Below, piece after piece: positions 36,801 through 47,954 of a DNA stretch of 64,000 nucleotides; the stretch's first letter is position 1; each line of letters starts with the position of its first letter. Under the pieces are notes generated by a model. The model was not told where the DNA came from, did not search any database, and saw nothing but the letters and a program-made list of their open reading frames with translations. The stretch lies in NCBI RefSeq assembly GCF_021869535.1, contig NW_026262712.1, positions 108,311,640 to 108,375,639 of the forward strand, read 5' to 3'. The DNA comes from Mytilus californianus. Its lineage: Eukaryota; Mollusca; Bivalvia; Mytilida; Mytilidae. A program made the translations under genes and the position numbers.

Positions 36801-37950
36801 TCAGCAGGCTGTTATGTTGCTGATATAGGCTTTTTAATCAATTTTAGTGGAAAAGCAATATAAGCCCTGTACTGGTTAAGAGGGCTGTGTAAGAGTTCCA
36901 CGAATTGACCCGGCTGCTTATAAAAATCTCACTTGAAGCACGTCTCAATGCTTTGAATCTTTCTGGCCAGTTTGTGACATTCATTCATTGGATCCATTAT
37001 TTGTATTTTTTTATTTTTGATATCAAAGATATGTAATATGCATAAAAAGGGTTATCTATAAGACAAATAGATTTAAATGATGACTAAAGGACAAAAAAAA
37101 TTATAAGTAAAAACTGTTTGAACAGTTTAGTGAAAAAGTGTTTTTAAACAAAATCCTCAATCCAAAGTTCTCATTTTTTCAATAGAAGAAACTTCTACCT
37201 CAGTTGATATAATCAATGTTTCAGGGGTCCCACTTCCTCTCATTATTCTGTTGGCAATTCTTATCTGTTCCCTAGAAGCTACAAACTTTTTGTGATTTGA
37301 GAAAGATCGAAGCCTAACTTGTCTCCAAGTTCTGAGTCTTAATTTCCTTTGTTTTCATGGCAACTCATCTTCATGAATTTCCCCACTTAAATATAAAGCC
37401 ATATATATATAATTTGTAACATAATTGGTATTTAATTGTCCATTTTCATCTTGTAGGTTAAATTCAAGCCATGCAAATCTATATTCCTTAAAAACACCTT
37501 TTCTCAGGCAATCGTATAATCAGATTTTCTGGAAATTGTCACCAATTGAGGCAAACTTGGCAGTTAAAATGCGAGTAAACAAGCAAAACTTATTTTTTAG
37601 AAAATTTTATTGAAAATTGTATAGGAGAAAACAGTGAAATAGTATACTGTCATGATATGCAAGATTAATTATTATAATATGTTGGGGTAAATTATTCCTA
37701 TGTTTGTGTTTACATTTTGTTATAAACAATACTAGTAACAAGATTTCATCCATTTTTCTGCTGACATATCTCAATCAACAAATTGTAACTAAGATGTATA
37801 TCTTTTTAAGAATATTTGTTTCGACAGTGATTATTAAATGATTTAAGCAATTTTGTGCAATACTTCAAGACTGTATTCATTTACATCTTTCATTGTTATG
37901 ACAATACATTTATTGCTCAAGTAAAATTGCATTTTGATAGCATTATGATC
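33900..37950. other. Old duplicated, gene-free DNA
   Basis: Blocks near 34250-34340 and 34540-34630 share TTACTTCAGCTGANTGTCAT and AAAAAGATNTACAACATAAA, a roughly 290-bp tandem duplication. Weak relatives of TCATAATGTTCTGTAAAA recur to about 36350. No coding exon seen. Confidence 0.5.
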
Positions 37951-37957
37951 GTTTCTT

Positions 37958-38250
37958 TTTATGCCCCTCATACGATAGTAGAGGGGCATTATGTTTTTCG
38001 GTCTGTGTCCTTTCGTTTGTCCATCTGTTTGTTCGTCTGTCCCGCTTCAGGTTAAAGTTTTTGGTCAAGGTAGTTTTTGATGAAGTTGAAGTCCAATCAA
38101 CTTGAAACTTAGAACACATGTTCCCTATGCTATAATCTTTCTACTTTTAATGCCAAATTAGAGTTTTACCCCAATTTCACGGTCCACTGAACATATAAAA
38201 AGATAGTGCGAGTGGGGCATTCGTGTACTATGGACACATTCTTGTTTATG
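37958..38250 (+). repeat. Dispersed repeat (TACGATAGTAGAGGGGC family), copy 2
   Basis: Second copy of the family at 21721-22013, with the same start (TTTTTATGCCCCTCATACGA) and end (GACACATTCTTGTTTA). The two are alignable throughout. Confidence 0.8.
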
Positions 38251-38579
38251 CTCCTTTCCAAGTCTTGGTTGTAGCATACATACATATATTTATTCATGGT
38301 CGTTTGTAATGAAACTTCATTGATAGATTAGCATATACAATTCTTCTTATTTTAATATTAGTATTTATTAGTATTTTACATCTATTTATGATATGGCAAT
38401 CATGCTTCATCATTTCAATCCTCACATAATACAAAAAAAACTTTACTGCAATTCATACCCTTTAATAGTGGATCTCTGCTGCAGTCCTCTTTCAGTACAA
38501 AACTGTCTTGTGTGAGCCAAGGCTCCGTGTTGAAAACCGTACTTTGACCTATATTGGTTTAGTTTTATAAATTTTGACT

Positions 38580-38965
38580 TGGATGGAGAGTTGTCTCATT
38601 GGCACTCATACCACATCTTCTTATATCTATTGCAATATTCACGATCAGGGATTGTATGTACACAGCTTGCATGTACTTATATACATTCTAAATAAAGGAC
38701 TGTGGTATGATTGCCAATGAAACAATTATCCACAACTGTCCAAATGACTGATGTAAGCAACTAGAGGTCACCATACAGCCTTTAGAAATCCATATCGTAT
38801 AGTCAGCTAGAAAAGCCAGATATGACAAAATGTGAAACAATTCAAATGAGAAAGGCAATGTCCTGATTTACAACAAAATAAACAAAAAGTATGATAGTCA
38901 ATAACAACAACCACTGAATCACAGACTCCTGACATGAGATTGGTTTCATAAAGTATGTGGCATGG
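38580..38965. repeat. SINE-like repeat copies in opposite orientations
   Basis: GAGAGTTGTCTCATTGGCAC near 38586 is an inverted copy of the GTGGTATGATTGCCAATGA motif, which occurs forward near 38702. The forward copy continues through AGGTCACCATACAGCCTTNA. Same family as 1971-2270. Confidence 0.65.
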
Positions 38966-38982
38966 TCAAACATGATTTTTAT

Positions 38983-39470
38983 CTCGCCTGGCCTAAAAGG
39001 CCAAGTGAGCTACTCTCACTATCACTTGGCATCCATCGTCTGTTGAATTTTACACCAAAAAAATTTGAAACTGCTGGACCAAATTTTACCAAACTTGGCC
39101 ACAATCATCCTTGTGGTATCTATATTTAAAAATGTGTCCCTCCTTCAAACCAACATTGCTTAAAATAGAACGTGGGGTAAACTGCAAGTTCTGCCTATTA
39201 TCTTGAAAACAGACAAAAAGAAAATCTGACAGGTACAGAAATAATTGGAATGTTGAGATCTACCTACTGTCCAATTGCCCATAAATACAGATTTTAACAA
39301 ATCTCTTTAACTTCTCCTATAATTTTGAAAATTATAAAAAAATTCCAACTTTAAATGGCAAAAATGGTCAGAAATACAATATCTACAAATAAGTCAACAG
39401 GCCGAAATCGTGGATCGACTCCTTACAGGTTTTTTAGCCCTAAATGATAGATTGAACAGAAAAAGACAAT
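38983..39470 (+). repeat. Long dispersed bivalve repeat, second copy of the 7505-8150 family
   Basis: Contains CTTGGCCACAATCATCCTTG, AAAATAGAACGTGGGGTAAA and TATTATCTTGAAAACAGACA, matching 7550-8050 in order. No protein recognised. Confidence 0.7.
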
Positions 39471-40004
39471 CTTTGGATAATAGCTTATTCTAGCCCTTAT
39501 CTACACAAGGATCACGAAGAAAAAAGCAAAAGGTTAAAACAATTTCAAAACTTATAAATAAATTTATTGAATTTTTTATTTTTAGTAGCAAACTAAAAAT
39601 ACTGACTTACATCATGGCCACACTATTTTGGTTACTGAACTAAAATTGTGTATTTACTTTCTTTATTTGGTACAACTTTTCTTTGGAATTTTCGGGTTAT
39701 AATTCTCTTCAACTGCGTATATGATGTGGCCTTCTAGCTGTTTTGATTCGAGCGCCACTGTTGAGTGTTATGTAGACGAAACGAGCGTCTGGTGTTCACA
39801 ATTATGAGTATCTTTGAAATCAGTAGTATACTGTAAAACTCTTATTATTAGTTTTACTTTCTGTCCTTTGTTTTACTAGTATACATATATTTGTAGAATA
39901 AAGAATAACTTGTAGTGACTTAATGTTGGCTGCAAGACAAGATTTAATATCAACCAAAACTTAATATATAATTAGAACACGACAAGATATTAATCTGTTC
40001 TAAT

Positions 40005-40640
40005 TTTCAACGCTTCATAAAATCAATTGAAATTCATTTATATGATCAATACCTGGCTAAATATGGCACTGACGGGGAATTTACTATCAATTGTCTGTGT
40101 TTTGGATTTTTTCTTTTGAATTTCTCCGCTATACATATATATTAAAGGCACCTTTCTATACATCTCTATAGATTTTTTCATTCTGACACAAGGCATAGTC
40201 ATGTAAGTAATGTTTAGATCATTCGTATGAAATTAAATATCCTAAATAATGAATTAATTCATAACTGTACCGATTTATTTAATAATTATCGATATATTTA
40301 CTTAAACTAATGTGTACCTGGACATTATATTTGCATTTTACTACCACTTAGACGGTGCTTTGCTAGTGGACTATAAGTCTCTGGGGGTGCTTTGGTTTTT
40401 GCATTATTTAAATAATACAGATTGTTTTGAACTTCAATATGAGGTAAAACTGTTAAGGTTCGATTAAGGCACTTTTGGTTTTATGTTCTCAAACATTTTT
40501 TATATTTTTGGCTCTCCAACTTCTGGTCAGGAACGTATCTGATGAATTTATTCAAGGATACAGGCAATGAATTGCGTAGAATACGCATGGACATAATATA
40601 ACTTGCTTGTTGGGTGATTTCCGGTATTTTTGTAAGGATG
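40005..40640. repeat. Dispersed repeat, copy 1 (pairs with 54415-54990)
   Basis: Shares with 54415-54990, in the same order: GACAATTGTCTGT-like phrase, TTCATTCTGACACAANGCAT, a GCTAG(T/A)GGACTAT-(A/T)AGTC block, TTTTTGNATTATTTNAATAA and TCCAACTTCNGGTCAGGAAC-like phrase. Diverged by substitutions and indels. No coding sequence recognised. Confidence 0.55.
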
Positions 40641-40674
40641 TGGGGTGTTTTGTTGTTGGTTTTATTATTATTAT

Positions 40675-41740
40675 CAGCTAACCTTACCCATAGGGTTTCG
40701 TGAGCTTTTCACATCACCTGGTGTCAGTCGTCGTCCGTTAACTTTTACAAAAATCTTCTCTGAAAATACTTGGTCAATTTTACCCAAACTTGGCCACAAT
40801 CATTATTGGGGTATCTTGTTTCCGATGACTCCCGCCTGCTAACCAACATGGCTAAAAATAGAACCTAGGGGTTGAATGCAAGTTTTGTCTCTTATCTTGA
40901 TTACCGCTATAAAGGGAAAATCTGTTTGAGGCAAAAATGTTCAGAATGTTTAGATCTACCTACTGCATTTTTGCCTATTATCTTGAAAATTATAATAGAT
41001 AGACAAAAACTTTAAATAGCAAAAATGATCAGTAGTACAAGATCTACAAATAAGTCCAATGACTAAAATCTAAAATTGTCAGTCTACTCCTTATTGGAGT
41101 TATAGCCCTTTAATGACGATTTTTACCATTGTTTGCATTTATGAATATTATCTTTAAAACTATAAAAGATAGATAGAAACTTTTAAAAGCAAAAGTGATC
41201 AGCAAGACGAGATAAGAAAAATAGTCAAATATAGCCGAAATTGTCAAATGACTCATTATAGGAGTTATTGCCCTTACTTTTTTTTCGTAGTTGCCTTTTA
41301 TATTGCAACTATAATAGATAGATATAATCTTATAAGCAAAAATGATCAACAAGACAAGATCTACAAATAAGTCAACATGGCTGAATCGCCAGTTAACTCC
41401 TTAATCGAGTTATTGGCCTTTAATGACGATTTTTACCATTTTTTTAGCATTGATGATTATTATCTAAAAACTAGAATAGATTAATAGAAACTTTAAAAAG
41501 CAAAAATAATCAGCAAGACCAGATCTACAAATAAGTCATTAGTGCCGAAATTGTCAGTTGCCCGGGCTCCTTTTAGGATTTGTAGCCGTAAAAGATGATT
41601 TGTTTACCAATGTTTTACCTTTTATCTTGAAAACTATAATTGTTAGATAGTTACAAATGTAAAATGTTAAAAAGATCAGCAAGTGAAGATCTACAAATAA
41701 TTCACCTTGACCGAAATCTTCAGTCTATTTATATAATGTT
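40675..41740 (+). repeat. Long dispersed bivalve repeat, third copy with internally repeated units
   Basis: Same family as 7505-8150. The unit with AGATCTACAAATAAGTCAAN, GAGTTATNGCCCTTTAATGA and TTTTACCATT recurs about five times at 180-220 bp spacing (near 41035, 41215, 41360, 41520, 41690). Confidence 0.75.
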
Positions 41741-41744
41741 ATGA

Positions 41745-42250
41745 CGTTGTCAGCGTCGTCGTCGTCGTCTTCGGAAGACATTTGGTTTCCAGACAATAAC
41801 ATGATTATAAGTGTATGGATCTCTATGCAATTGTTTCATAAGGTTACATACCACAAAAGGAAGGTTGGGATTGATTTTTTGGGGTTATTGTCCTAATTGT
41901 TTAGGAATTAGGGGCAACAATCACGGTATTTTCTTGTTTCAGGGCAAAAACTTGTGTATAAGTGTATGGATCTCTACGAAATTGTACCACAATGTTCCAT
42001 ACCTCAAAAGGAATGTTGGGATTGACGTTGGGGGTTATGGCCCAAACCGTTTAGGAATTCAGGGCAAAAAAGAGCAAAAAAACTAGGAGTTTTTTGTTTT
42101 CGTACAATAACTTGAGTATAAGTTAATGGATCTCTATGAAATTGTACCACGGGTTCCATACCAAAAAAGGAATGTTGGGATTGATTTTGGGGGTTAATTC
42201 CATAACCGTTTAGTAAAAAGGGGCCATATACAAATGAATACCTTTCTAAT
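41745..42250 (+). repeat. Dispersed repeat with GTCGTC run and three AAAGGAAGGTTGGGATTG units
   Basis: Begins with a CGTCGTCGTCGTCTTCGGAAG stretch (shorter runs exact), then three diverged units of about 150 bp. Each contains GGATCTCTATGNAATTGT, CCATACC and a (A)AAAGGAANGTTGGGATTGA phrase. The same family is at 46960-47350. Confidence 0.7.
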
Positions 42251-42302
42251 ACTTTGTATAAATTGCTTATTTCTTGACCAATTTCATTGGGGTTTAATTA
42301 AA

Positions 42303-43512
42303 GGCACTGGCTACGGTTACATGGAAATGTAACAATAATAAAAATATTATTGTTACATTGGAGACTAAATGCCGGAATGCATGGTTGGGTAAGGACCTGA
42401 TTAATTACGAATGTAACAATAATTATTGAGGCTACGGTTACATTGCGTTATTGTTACATGAAAAACAGCAATGTACGCTAGATTTATTAAACTTAAATCT
42501 TCTATAGTTTTGTTGCTTAATTCTTTCATATGTACTAAATAATACTTGTAATAATGATAAATAATAAATATTATTATTCAACAAATGGTGTTTAAATAGT
42601 TTTACGTATTAATGGTTTTGATGTTCTTAAAGATACTACTTCAGATTAGTAGTGCCAAAGACGAAAAATATAGTTCAATGGTTTGTTGTTGAGAACTCGG
42701 GCTGAGAAAAGTGTCCACTTCTAAGTATTTAACTGCACACCTACTACTTATTACTGTCATTATACTTTGAACAATGGATGAAGAGATTCCTATTGCCAAT
42801 TTTGTTTTGGGTGAAAAATTTAAAACTTGGGATGCGGTTACATTGCGTTATTGTTACATGAAAAACAGCAATGTACGATGGGACTAGTAATATGTACTAA
42901 ATAATAAAAGTTGAAGACATTTATTTATATTTACAATACATAATTTGTGTCTTGGTATTGTTTCAGTTTTGTTTCAAACGCATCCCAAGTTTTAAATTTT
43001 TCACCCAAAACAAAATTGGCAATAGGAATCTCTTCATCCATTGTTCAAAGTATAATGACAGTAATAAGTAGTAGGTGTGCAGTTAAATACTTAGAAGTGA
43101 ACACTTTTCTCAGCCCGAGTTCTCAACAACAAACCATTGAACTATATTTTTCGTCTTTGGCACTACTAATCTGAAGTAGTATCTTTAAGAACATCAAAAC
43201 CATTAATACGTAAAACTATTTAAACACCATTTGTTGAATAATAATATTTATTATTTATCATTATTACAAGTATTATTTAGTACATATGAAAGAATTAAGC
43301 AACAAAACTATAAAAGATTTAAGTTTAATAAGTCTAGCGTACATTGCTGTTTTTCATGTAACAATAACGCAATGTAACCGTAGCCTCAATAATTATTGTT
43401 ACATTCGTAATTAATCAGGTCCTTACCCAACCATGCATTCCGGAATTTAGTCTCCAATGTAACAATAATATTTTTATTATTGTTACATTTCCATGTAACC
43501 TTAGCCAGTGCC
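42303..43512. mobile_element. Mutator-like (MULE) element with 534-bp inverted ends, 142-bp spacer and 9-bp target duplication
   Basis: 42303-42836 and 42979-43512 are inverted copies of equal length with only a handful of mismatches (for example C/T in AAAGTGTCCACTT against AAAGTGTTCACTT). Ends start GGCACTGGCTA. The 9-bp direct repeat TTAATTAAA flanks the element (42294-42302, 43513-43521). Long inverted ends and a 9-bp duplication are Mutator hallmarks. Each arm carries the same start codon and first 21 codons of a protein (MDEEIPIANFVLGEKFKTWD, then A). The near-identity of the arms implies very recent formation or conversion. Confidence 0.85.
42931..43041 (-). pseudogene. N-terminal exon fragment of a MULE/ZSWIM-type transposase in the right inverted arm
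   Basis: From ATG at 43041 (- strand) it reads 36 residues ending FETKLKQYQDTNYVL. The pattern G-F-x-x-W-x-x-F-x-x-x-L-x-x-Y-x-x-x-x-Y-V resembles the start of the N-terminal zinc-binding region of FAR1/ZSWIM-type Mutator transposases. The in-frame stop coincides with a possible 5' splice site (TTGTAAATA), so this may be exon 1 of the parent element, with the rest lost. The left arm has the same start at 42774 but runs into different spacer sequence and stops at 42887. Confidence 0.5.
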
Positions 43513-43519
43513 TTAATTA

Positions 43520-44225
43520 AATGTCTTGAATTCTTGGGGTTCTTTAATATGCTGAATCTAACTGTGTGTTTAGAATTTTCATTTTCACAAATTCAAATTC
43601 AAATTCAGAGCTGTATTGCACAATTAATAGAAGTTGTTAGTAGATTAATAATTAAAAATAATAATGCATCAAATTCTAATTTCAGTAATTATGTATTAAT
43701 ATAGTCTGAAATTGACTGTTCATTATTAAATATTTTGAAAAAATTATTAAAGGTAAAATTTATAGATTTATTTTAAAGACATTGTATTAATGATGAATGA
43801 TATTTTGGAAATGTTTTTTTTTTTCATTTTTTTGGGGTAAATTTTTTGAAAAACTTTGTGGTAGGTTTGTTTGTTATTCTGTATAATTTTAATTTTCAGA
43901 ATGCTATATATTTTTTTTTTTTGATGAAGCGAACCCCTTTGCAATCTTAGCTAATATTGTCCATTGATAAATAGATAAATTAAATATTTGTTGTACATGG
44001 ATATGCTGAATCAAACCGTGTATTTAGATTTTTGATATTGGTCCATAACAGGTCAAAGTCCAATTTCAAATATTTCAGTTCTTTGACCACATTCATTCTG
44101 TGTCAGAAAACTATGCTGTGTCAAATATTTTATCACATTCATAATTCAGAGCTGTATTAAGCTTGCTTGTAGTGTCCATACTTGCCCCAACTGTTCGGGG
44201 TTCGACCTCTGCGTTCGTATCAAGC
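43520..44225. repeat. Flank with single units of the 130-bp repeat and an AAGCTTG...GTATCAAGCT end block
   Basis: TTGAATTCTTGGGGTTCTTT and ATATGCTGAATCTAAC here match units of the 47955-49735 array. The end block with CCAACTGTTCGGGGTTCGAC and CTCTGCGTTCGTATCAAGCT matches 49835-49920. The Mutator-like element at 42303-43512 appears to have inserted next to or into such a repeat. Confidence 0.6.
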
Positions 44226-44234
44226 TTCGCCCCG

Positions 44235-44605
44235 CCGGGGCATTTTATTGCCTATTATCTTGAAAACTATAATAGATATATAGAAACTTTAAAAGCAAAA
44301 ATGATCAGAAAGACAAGATCTGCAAATAGGTCATCATAGATGAAATTGTCCGTTGTCTTCTTATAGGAGTTGCTGCCCTTAAATGACGATCTTTAACATT
44401 TTTGTGTTTTGGAAAAAAACTATAGAAGATAAGAGATAAACTGTAAACAGAAAAAATTATCAGAAATACATAATCAACAAAAAAGAAGTTTTATTCATGA
44501 ATTACATTTTAGTCTACAATTTTGGAGAGTGTCCATCGTTGAAGTTGCAAATAGACCTGGCTGAGCGACACAGGCTCTATAGAGCCTCAAGTAGTAGTTT
44601 ATTTA
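44235..44605 (+). repeat. Long dispersed bivalve repeat, fourth copy (partial)
   Basis: Contains TATTATCTTGAAAACTATAA, AGCAAAAATGATCAGAAAGA and GAGTTGCTGCCCTTAAATGA, matching 40980-41420. Confidence 0.65.
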
Positions 44606-44609
44606 ATTG

Positions 44610-46660
44610 GTTAACAAAATTAACAAGAAAAAACTATAAGGCGTCCTTAAAACCTAATCAAAACTACTTATTTTAGGAGTAAAAAATTAAGTTCATCACA
44701 CGAAATGCTTAAATGTTGGTCCTTTAATTGTGTTATTGTGATGTACCGGTAAACGATTGTACTGATATTTTCTCCTGCTTAAGGTTGCAAAGAAAAAAAA
44801 AAAGCTTTTTAATGATCCTGTAATAGCATCTGAAGAAAACAACCGGTCTTTTACCACCGCTTTTACTGATATAAGGATTTATAAATCGATTTAGTTAGTC
44901 AATATTATACTTTCACTCTGAAAGCACCAATCGCAGGTGAGACACAAGGTTCAGCAGAACCCTTAACGATATAATAATTTTTATATACATTCAACTTCTT
45001 CTTATCAATTGGTTTCCCTTTTAACATTCAAATCCAAGTCATTTGTGAAACTTGTAAAATGAAATGATATGAATAAATGAGTTGCACGTAACGTCAATGG
45101 TAATTGATATCATGATAATGTTTATATAAAGCATACGAAATATGAGAATCACTAAATTGTGGTAACAATTAAAATATAAACCAATTACATTCTGTATATT
45201 TATAGTTTACCATTCAAGCGTTCAAATTCCTCACATTATATAGAAGAAAAAAACAATTTAGTGTTTTGTTATTTTGTGTTATATCTAGGCTTACTTAGGT
45301 AAAAAAAATCCGAAAAAGCTGATAAAGAATCTGGCAAGTATGTATACTGTTAGTAGAAAAATATTCTCGGAGAATAGAATGGGGATGACTACAAGTGATA
45401 ATACACAAACCATGTCGTTGATCAAATTTCAAACAAATACAATGTTCTAAAATTACAATTCCAACTGATTTTAAACCGATCTAAATATCAATATCTTTCT
45501 TTTACAGCTGTCAAAATTTGGAATTTGAATACCTTTGACCCGTAACCTTTTTAAAAGTAGATGTTAATGTGGTTTCAACTGCCTAGAGGGCAGTATACGT
45601 ATGATGATTTTTAAATCCTGTTTATGCTCGTTTGGTTTAAATTCTTACAAAAAATGTTTCATTTTGCTTTCCAAGCTGTACCTGATGACTATTGTTTAAG
45701 TATCATGTGGCTTGTGCCCTGCAATGCAGCCACCAATACTTTTTATGTTTTACTCTTATACAAAAATTTATTTGTCCTGTTTAGTAGCAAACTACATGTT
45801 GCAGGACCAAATATTGAAAACAATTGTGGTTTTGATGTTGTTGTTTACTGAAACTAGCAAATGAAGTTAGATGAATATAGCTTTTCTGATTGAGAAATAT
45901 ATTTTGATCATTTTGAGCCCAAATTTACTTGTACATGAACTTTCAACACAATTTAAGGGTAGATATATTCATTGTATTTAAATGAGAATTTTCAGAAACC
46001 CAACATGCTATTCTTAGTCTTTTCATTTGTAAATTTCCATTGTATACAGTATGTTTTGTGCGGGAGGAGGTTATTTGTGTTGTTGGTTTTTAGTTTTTAT
46101 TATTAGTAGTAGTAGTATATTTTAATGTTCAACAAAATTAACAAGAAATACATTAAGGCGTCCTTTAGACCCAATCATAACTATTTCTTTTTTAGTAGTA
46201 AGCCCACAAAAAGATTCAATGTCTTGATGCTTCTCCTGTTTAAGGGTGCAAAGAATAAAGTCTATAGTGCAATGAAATGAAGTAAACATGTCTTTACATA
46301 GTAGCAGAAGCGTGTGTATGGTGTGTTTTGCCTCTCAGCAAGTTTTTGTGAATCTAATGGGCAACACTTTTGTTCGTTAATCAAATCCAGGTATTATATT
46401 TATAAGTACCAGTACTTGTTCGTATTAATACATTTTTTGTTCGAAAGTGAAAATCTAATTTTTTTCATTCATTTCCTGTTTAACTGCATTTTAACTGACA
46501 ACTTTTATTCACTTATTAGTAGATAGTTTTACCGGCACCTAAAGTGTTTTAGTTAGTAGATTTGAAGTGTTGGAACCCCTTCCAAATACAGTGATCTAAA
46601 TCATTTAGGAGTTTGCAAAAGTTTTTAATGAAGTCATTTTATTTACAGCAGTACTAAACG
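44610..46660. other. Gene-free region with paired diverged repeats
   Basis: AAATTAACAAGAAA-N-NTANAAGGCGTCC phrases near 44617 and 46136, and a relative near 55040, mark a dispersed family. The 75- and 70-codon open frames (45624, 46314) show no recognisable motif. No exon found. Confidence 0.45.
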
Positions 46661-46699
46661 ATATTTCTATTCTTGTATGCCCACTATAAAAAATTTAGG

Positions 46700-46960
46700 A
46701 TTTTAACAAAAACTTCGGCATATGATCGACAAAACGTTGAAATGTTCGAAAAACTAGGGAAGTTCTACCTCAGGAATAGATTACCTAAGTTGTACTGGCA
46801 AAACCATTATGAATTGTTGGTCCTCAATGCTCTTCTACGTCATACTTTATTTGGCCTTTTAAGATTTTTTAATTCGAGTGCCACTGTTGAGTTTTTGTGG
46901 GGATGGAACGCGGGTCTGACGTACAACATTATAAGCCTGATATCTTTGATGAGTTTTTAT
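46700..46960 (+). repeat. Dispersed repeat with GAGTGCCACTGTTGAG, forward copy
   Basis: Contains CAAAACGTTGAAATGTTCGA, ATGAATTGTTGGTCCTCAAT, TTCGAGTGCCACTGTTGAGT and GGTCTGACGTACAACATTAT. Relatives: 39745-39830 (partial), 49920-49970 (partial) and, inverted, 50755-50940. The 108-codon open frame over it is not a gene. Confidence 0.7.
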
Positions 46961-47350
46961 ACGACCGCAAAAAAATTTTGTGGTCGTATATTGGTATGAC
47001 GTTGGCGTCGTCGTCGTCGTCGTCGTCCGGCGTCGTCGTCCGAAGACACATTGGTTTTCGCACTCTAACTTTAGTTTAAGTGAATGGATCTTTTTGAAAT
47101 TTGACCATAAGGTTAAATACCACAAAAGGAAGGTTGGGATTGATTTTGGGGCCAAAAATAAGCATTTTCTAGTTTCCAGACAATAACTGTGGAATGGTGT
47201 ATGGATCTCTCTGAAATTATACTACAAGTTTCCATACCACAAAGGGATGGTTAGGATTTGCTTTGGGTGGTTATGGCTCAAACCGTTTAGGAATTAGGGG
47301 CAAAAAAGGGGGAAAAACAGGGTTGTCCTGGTTAATGGACAAATACTTTA
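46960..47350 (+). repeat. Dispersed repeat, second copy of the 41745-42250 family
   Basis: Palindromic TACGACCGCAAAA / TTTTGTGGTCGTA at the start, a GTCGTCGTCGTC run, then two units with AAAGGAAGGTTGGGATTGAT and TTTAGGAATTAGGGGCAAAA. Confidence 0.7.
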
Positions 47351-47354
47351 GTAC

Positions 47355-47545
47355 AAAACATAATTTAAAGCAGTGTAAGGGAGATAAATCAAATACATCA
47401 TTGAAATTATCTCCCTTACACTGCTTTTAAATTATGTATAAAGTAATGGTTAATGAACAATAAAGATAATTTAAAACAGTGTAAGGAAGGTAATCCAAAT
47501 ACAACGTTTTGGTTACTTCCCTTACACTGCTTTTAAATTATGTTT
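47355..47545. repeat. Two consecutive hairpins with arms of nearly 30 bp
   Basis: ATAATTTAAAGCAGTGTAAG near 47360 pairs with CTTACACTGCTTTTAAATTAT near 47413 (one extra T). A second, diverged version (TTTAAAACAGTGTAAGGAAG / CTTCCCTTACACTGCTTTTA) spans about 47468-47543. Strong foldback potential; no coding role seen. Confidence 0.8.
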
Positions 47546-47954
47546 AAAGAAATGCATATTTATAAAGGAAGACCAGTAAAAATATCTGCAAATGTTGCAT
47601 CTTTTTTTTTTACAAAAAAATCCATATGAAAGATTTGACACTATATTTTTAATTCTATTATAAAATAGATTAAGTTAGCACTATGGTAAATTTAAATGGG
47701 TAATTATGGTTGCCAACTCCATTGGAAATTTGAATTGAGATTATGACCATATCTTGAGGGAAAGAATTTTTGGGGGGAAAAAAGGGGGGGGGGATAAAAA
47801 GAAATTGTGGGGGGTCAATTTTTTCTCATTTCAGATTTCAGAAATTAAAAAGAATTATTCTTCAAAAATTTTTTTTTTTCAAATTTCAAATATTGAAAAA
47901 TTTCAAGAAGTCTTTAATTGCACAGTATGGCGCATTAGATTTGTAAAATCTTTG

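Noticed and set aside
46673..46999. 108-codon + strand open frame
   Set aside because: Covers a dispersed repeat whose other copies are broken or inverted; no protein motif.
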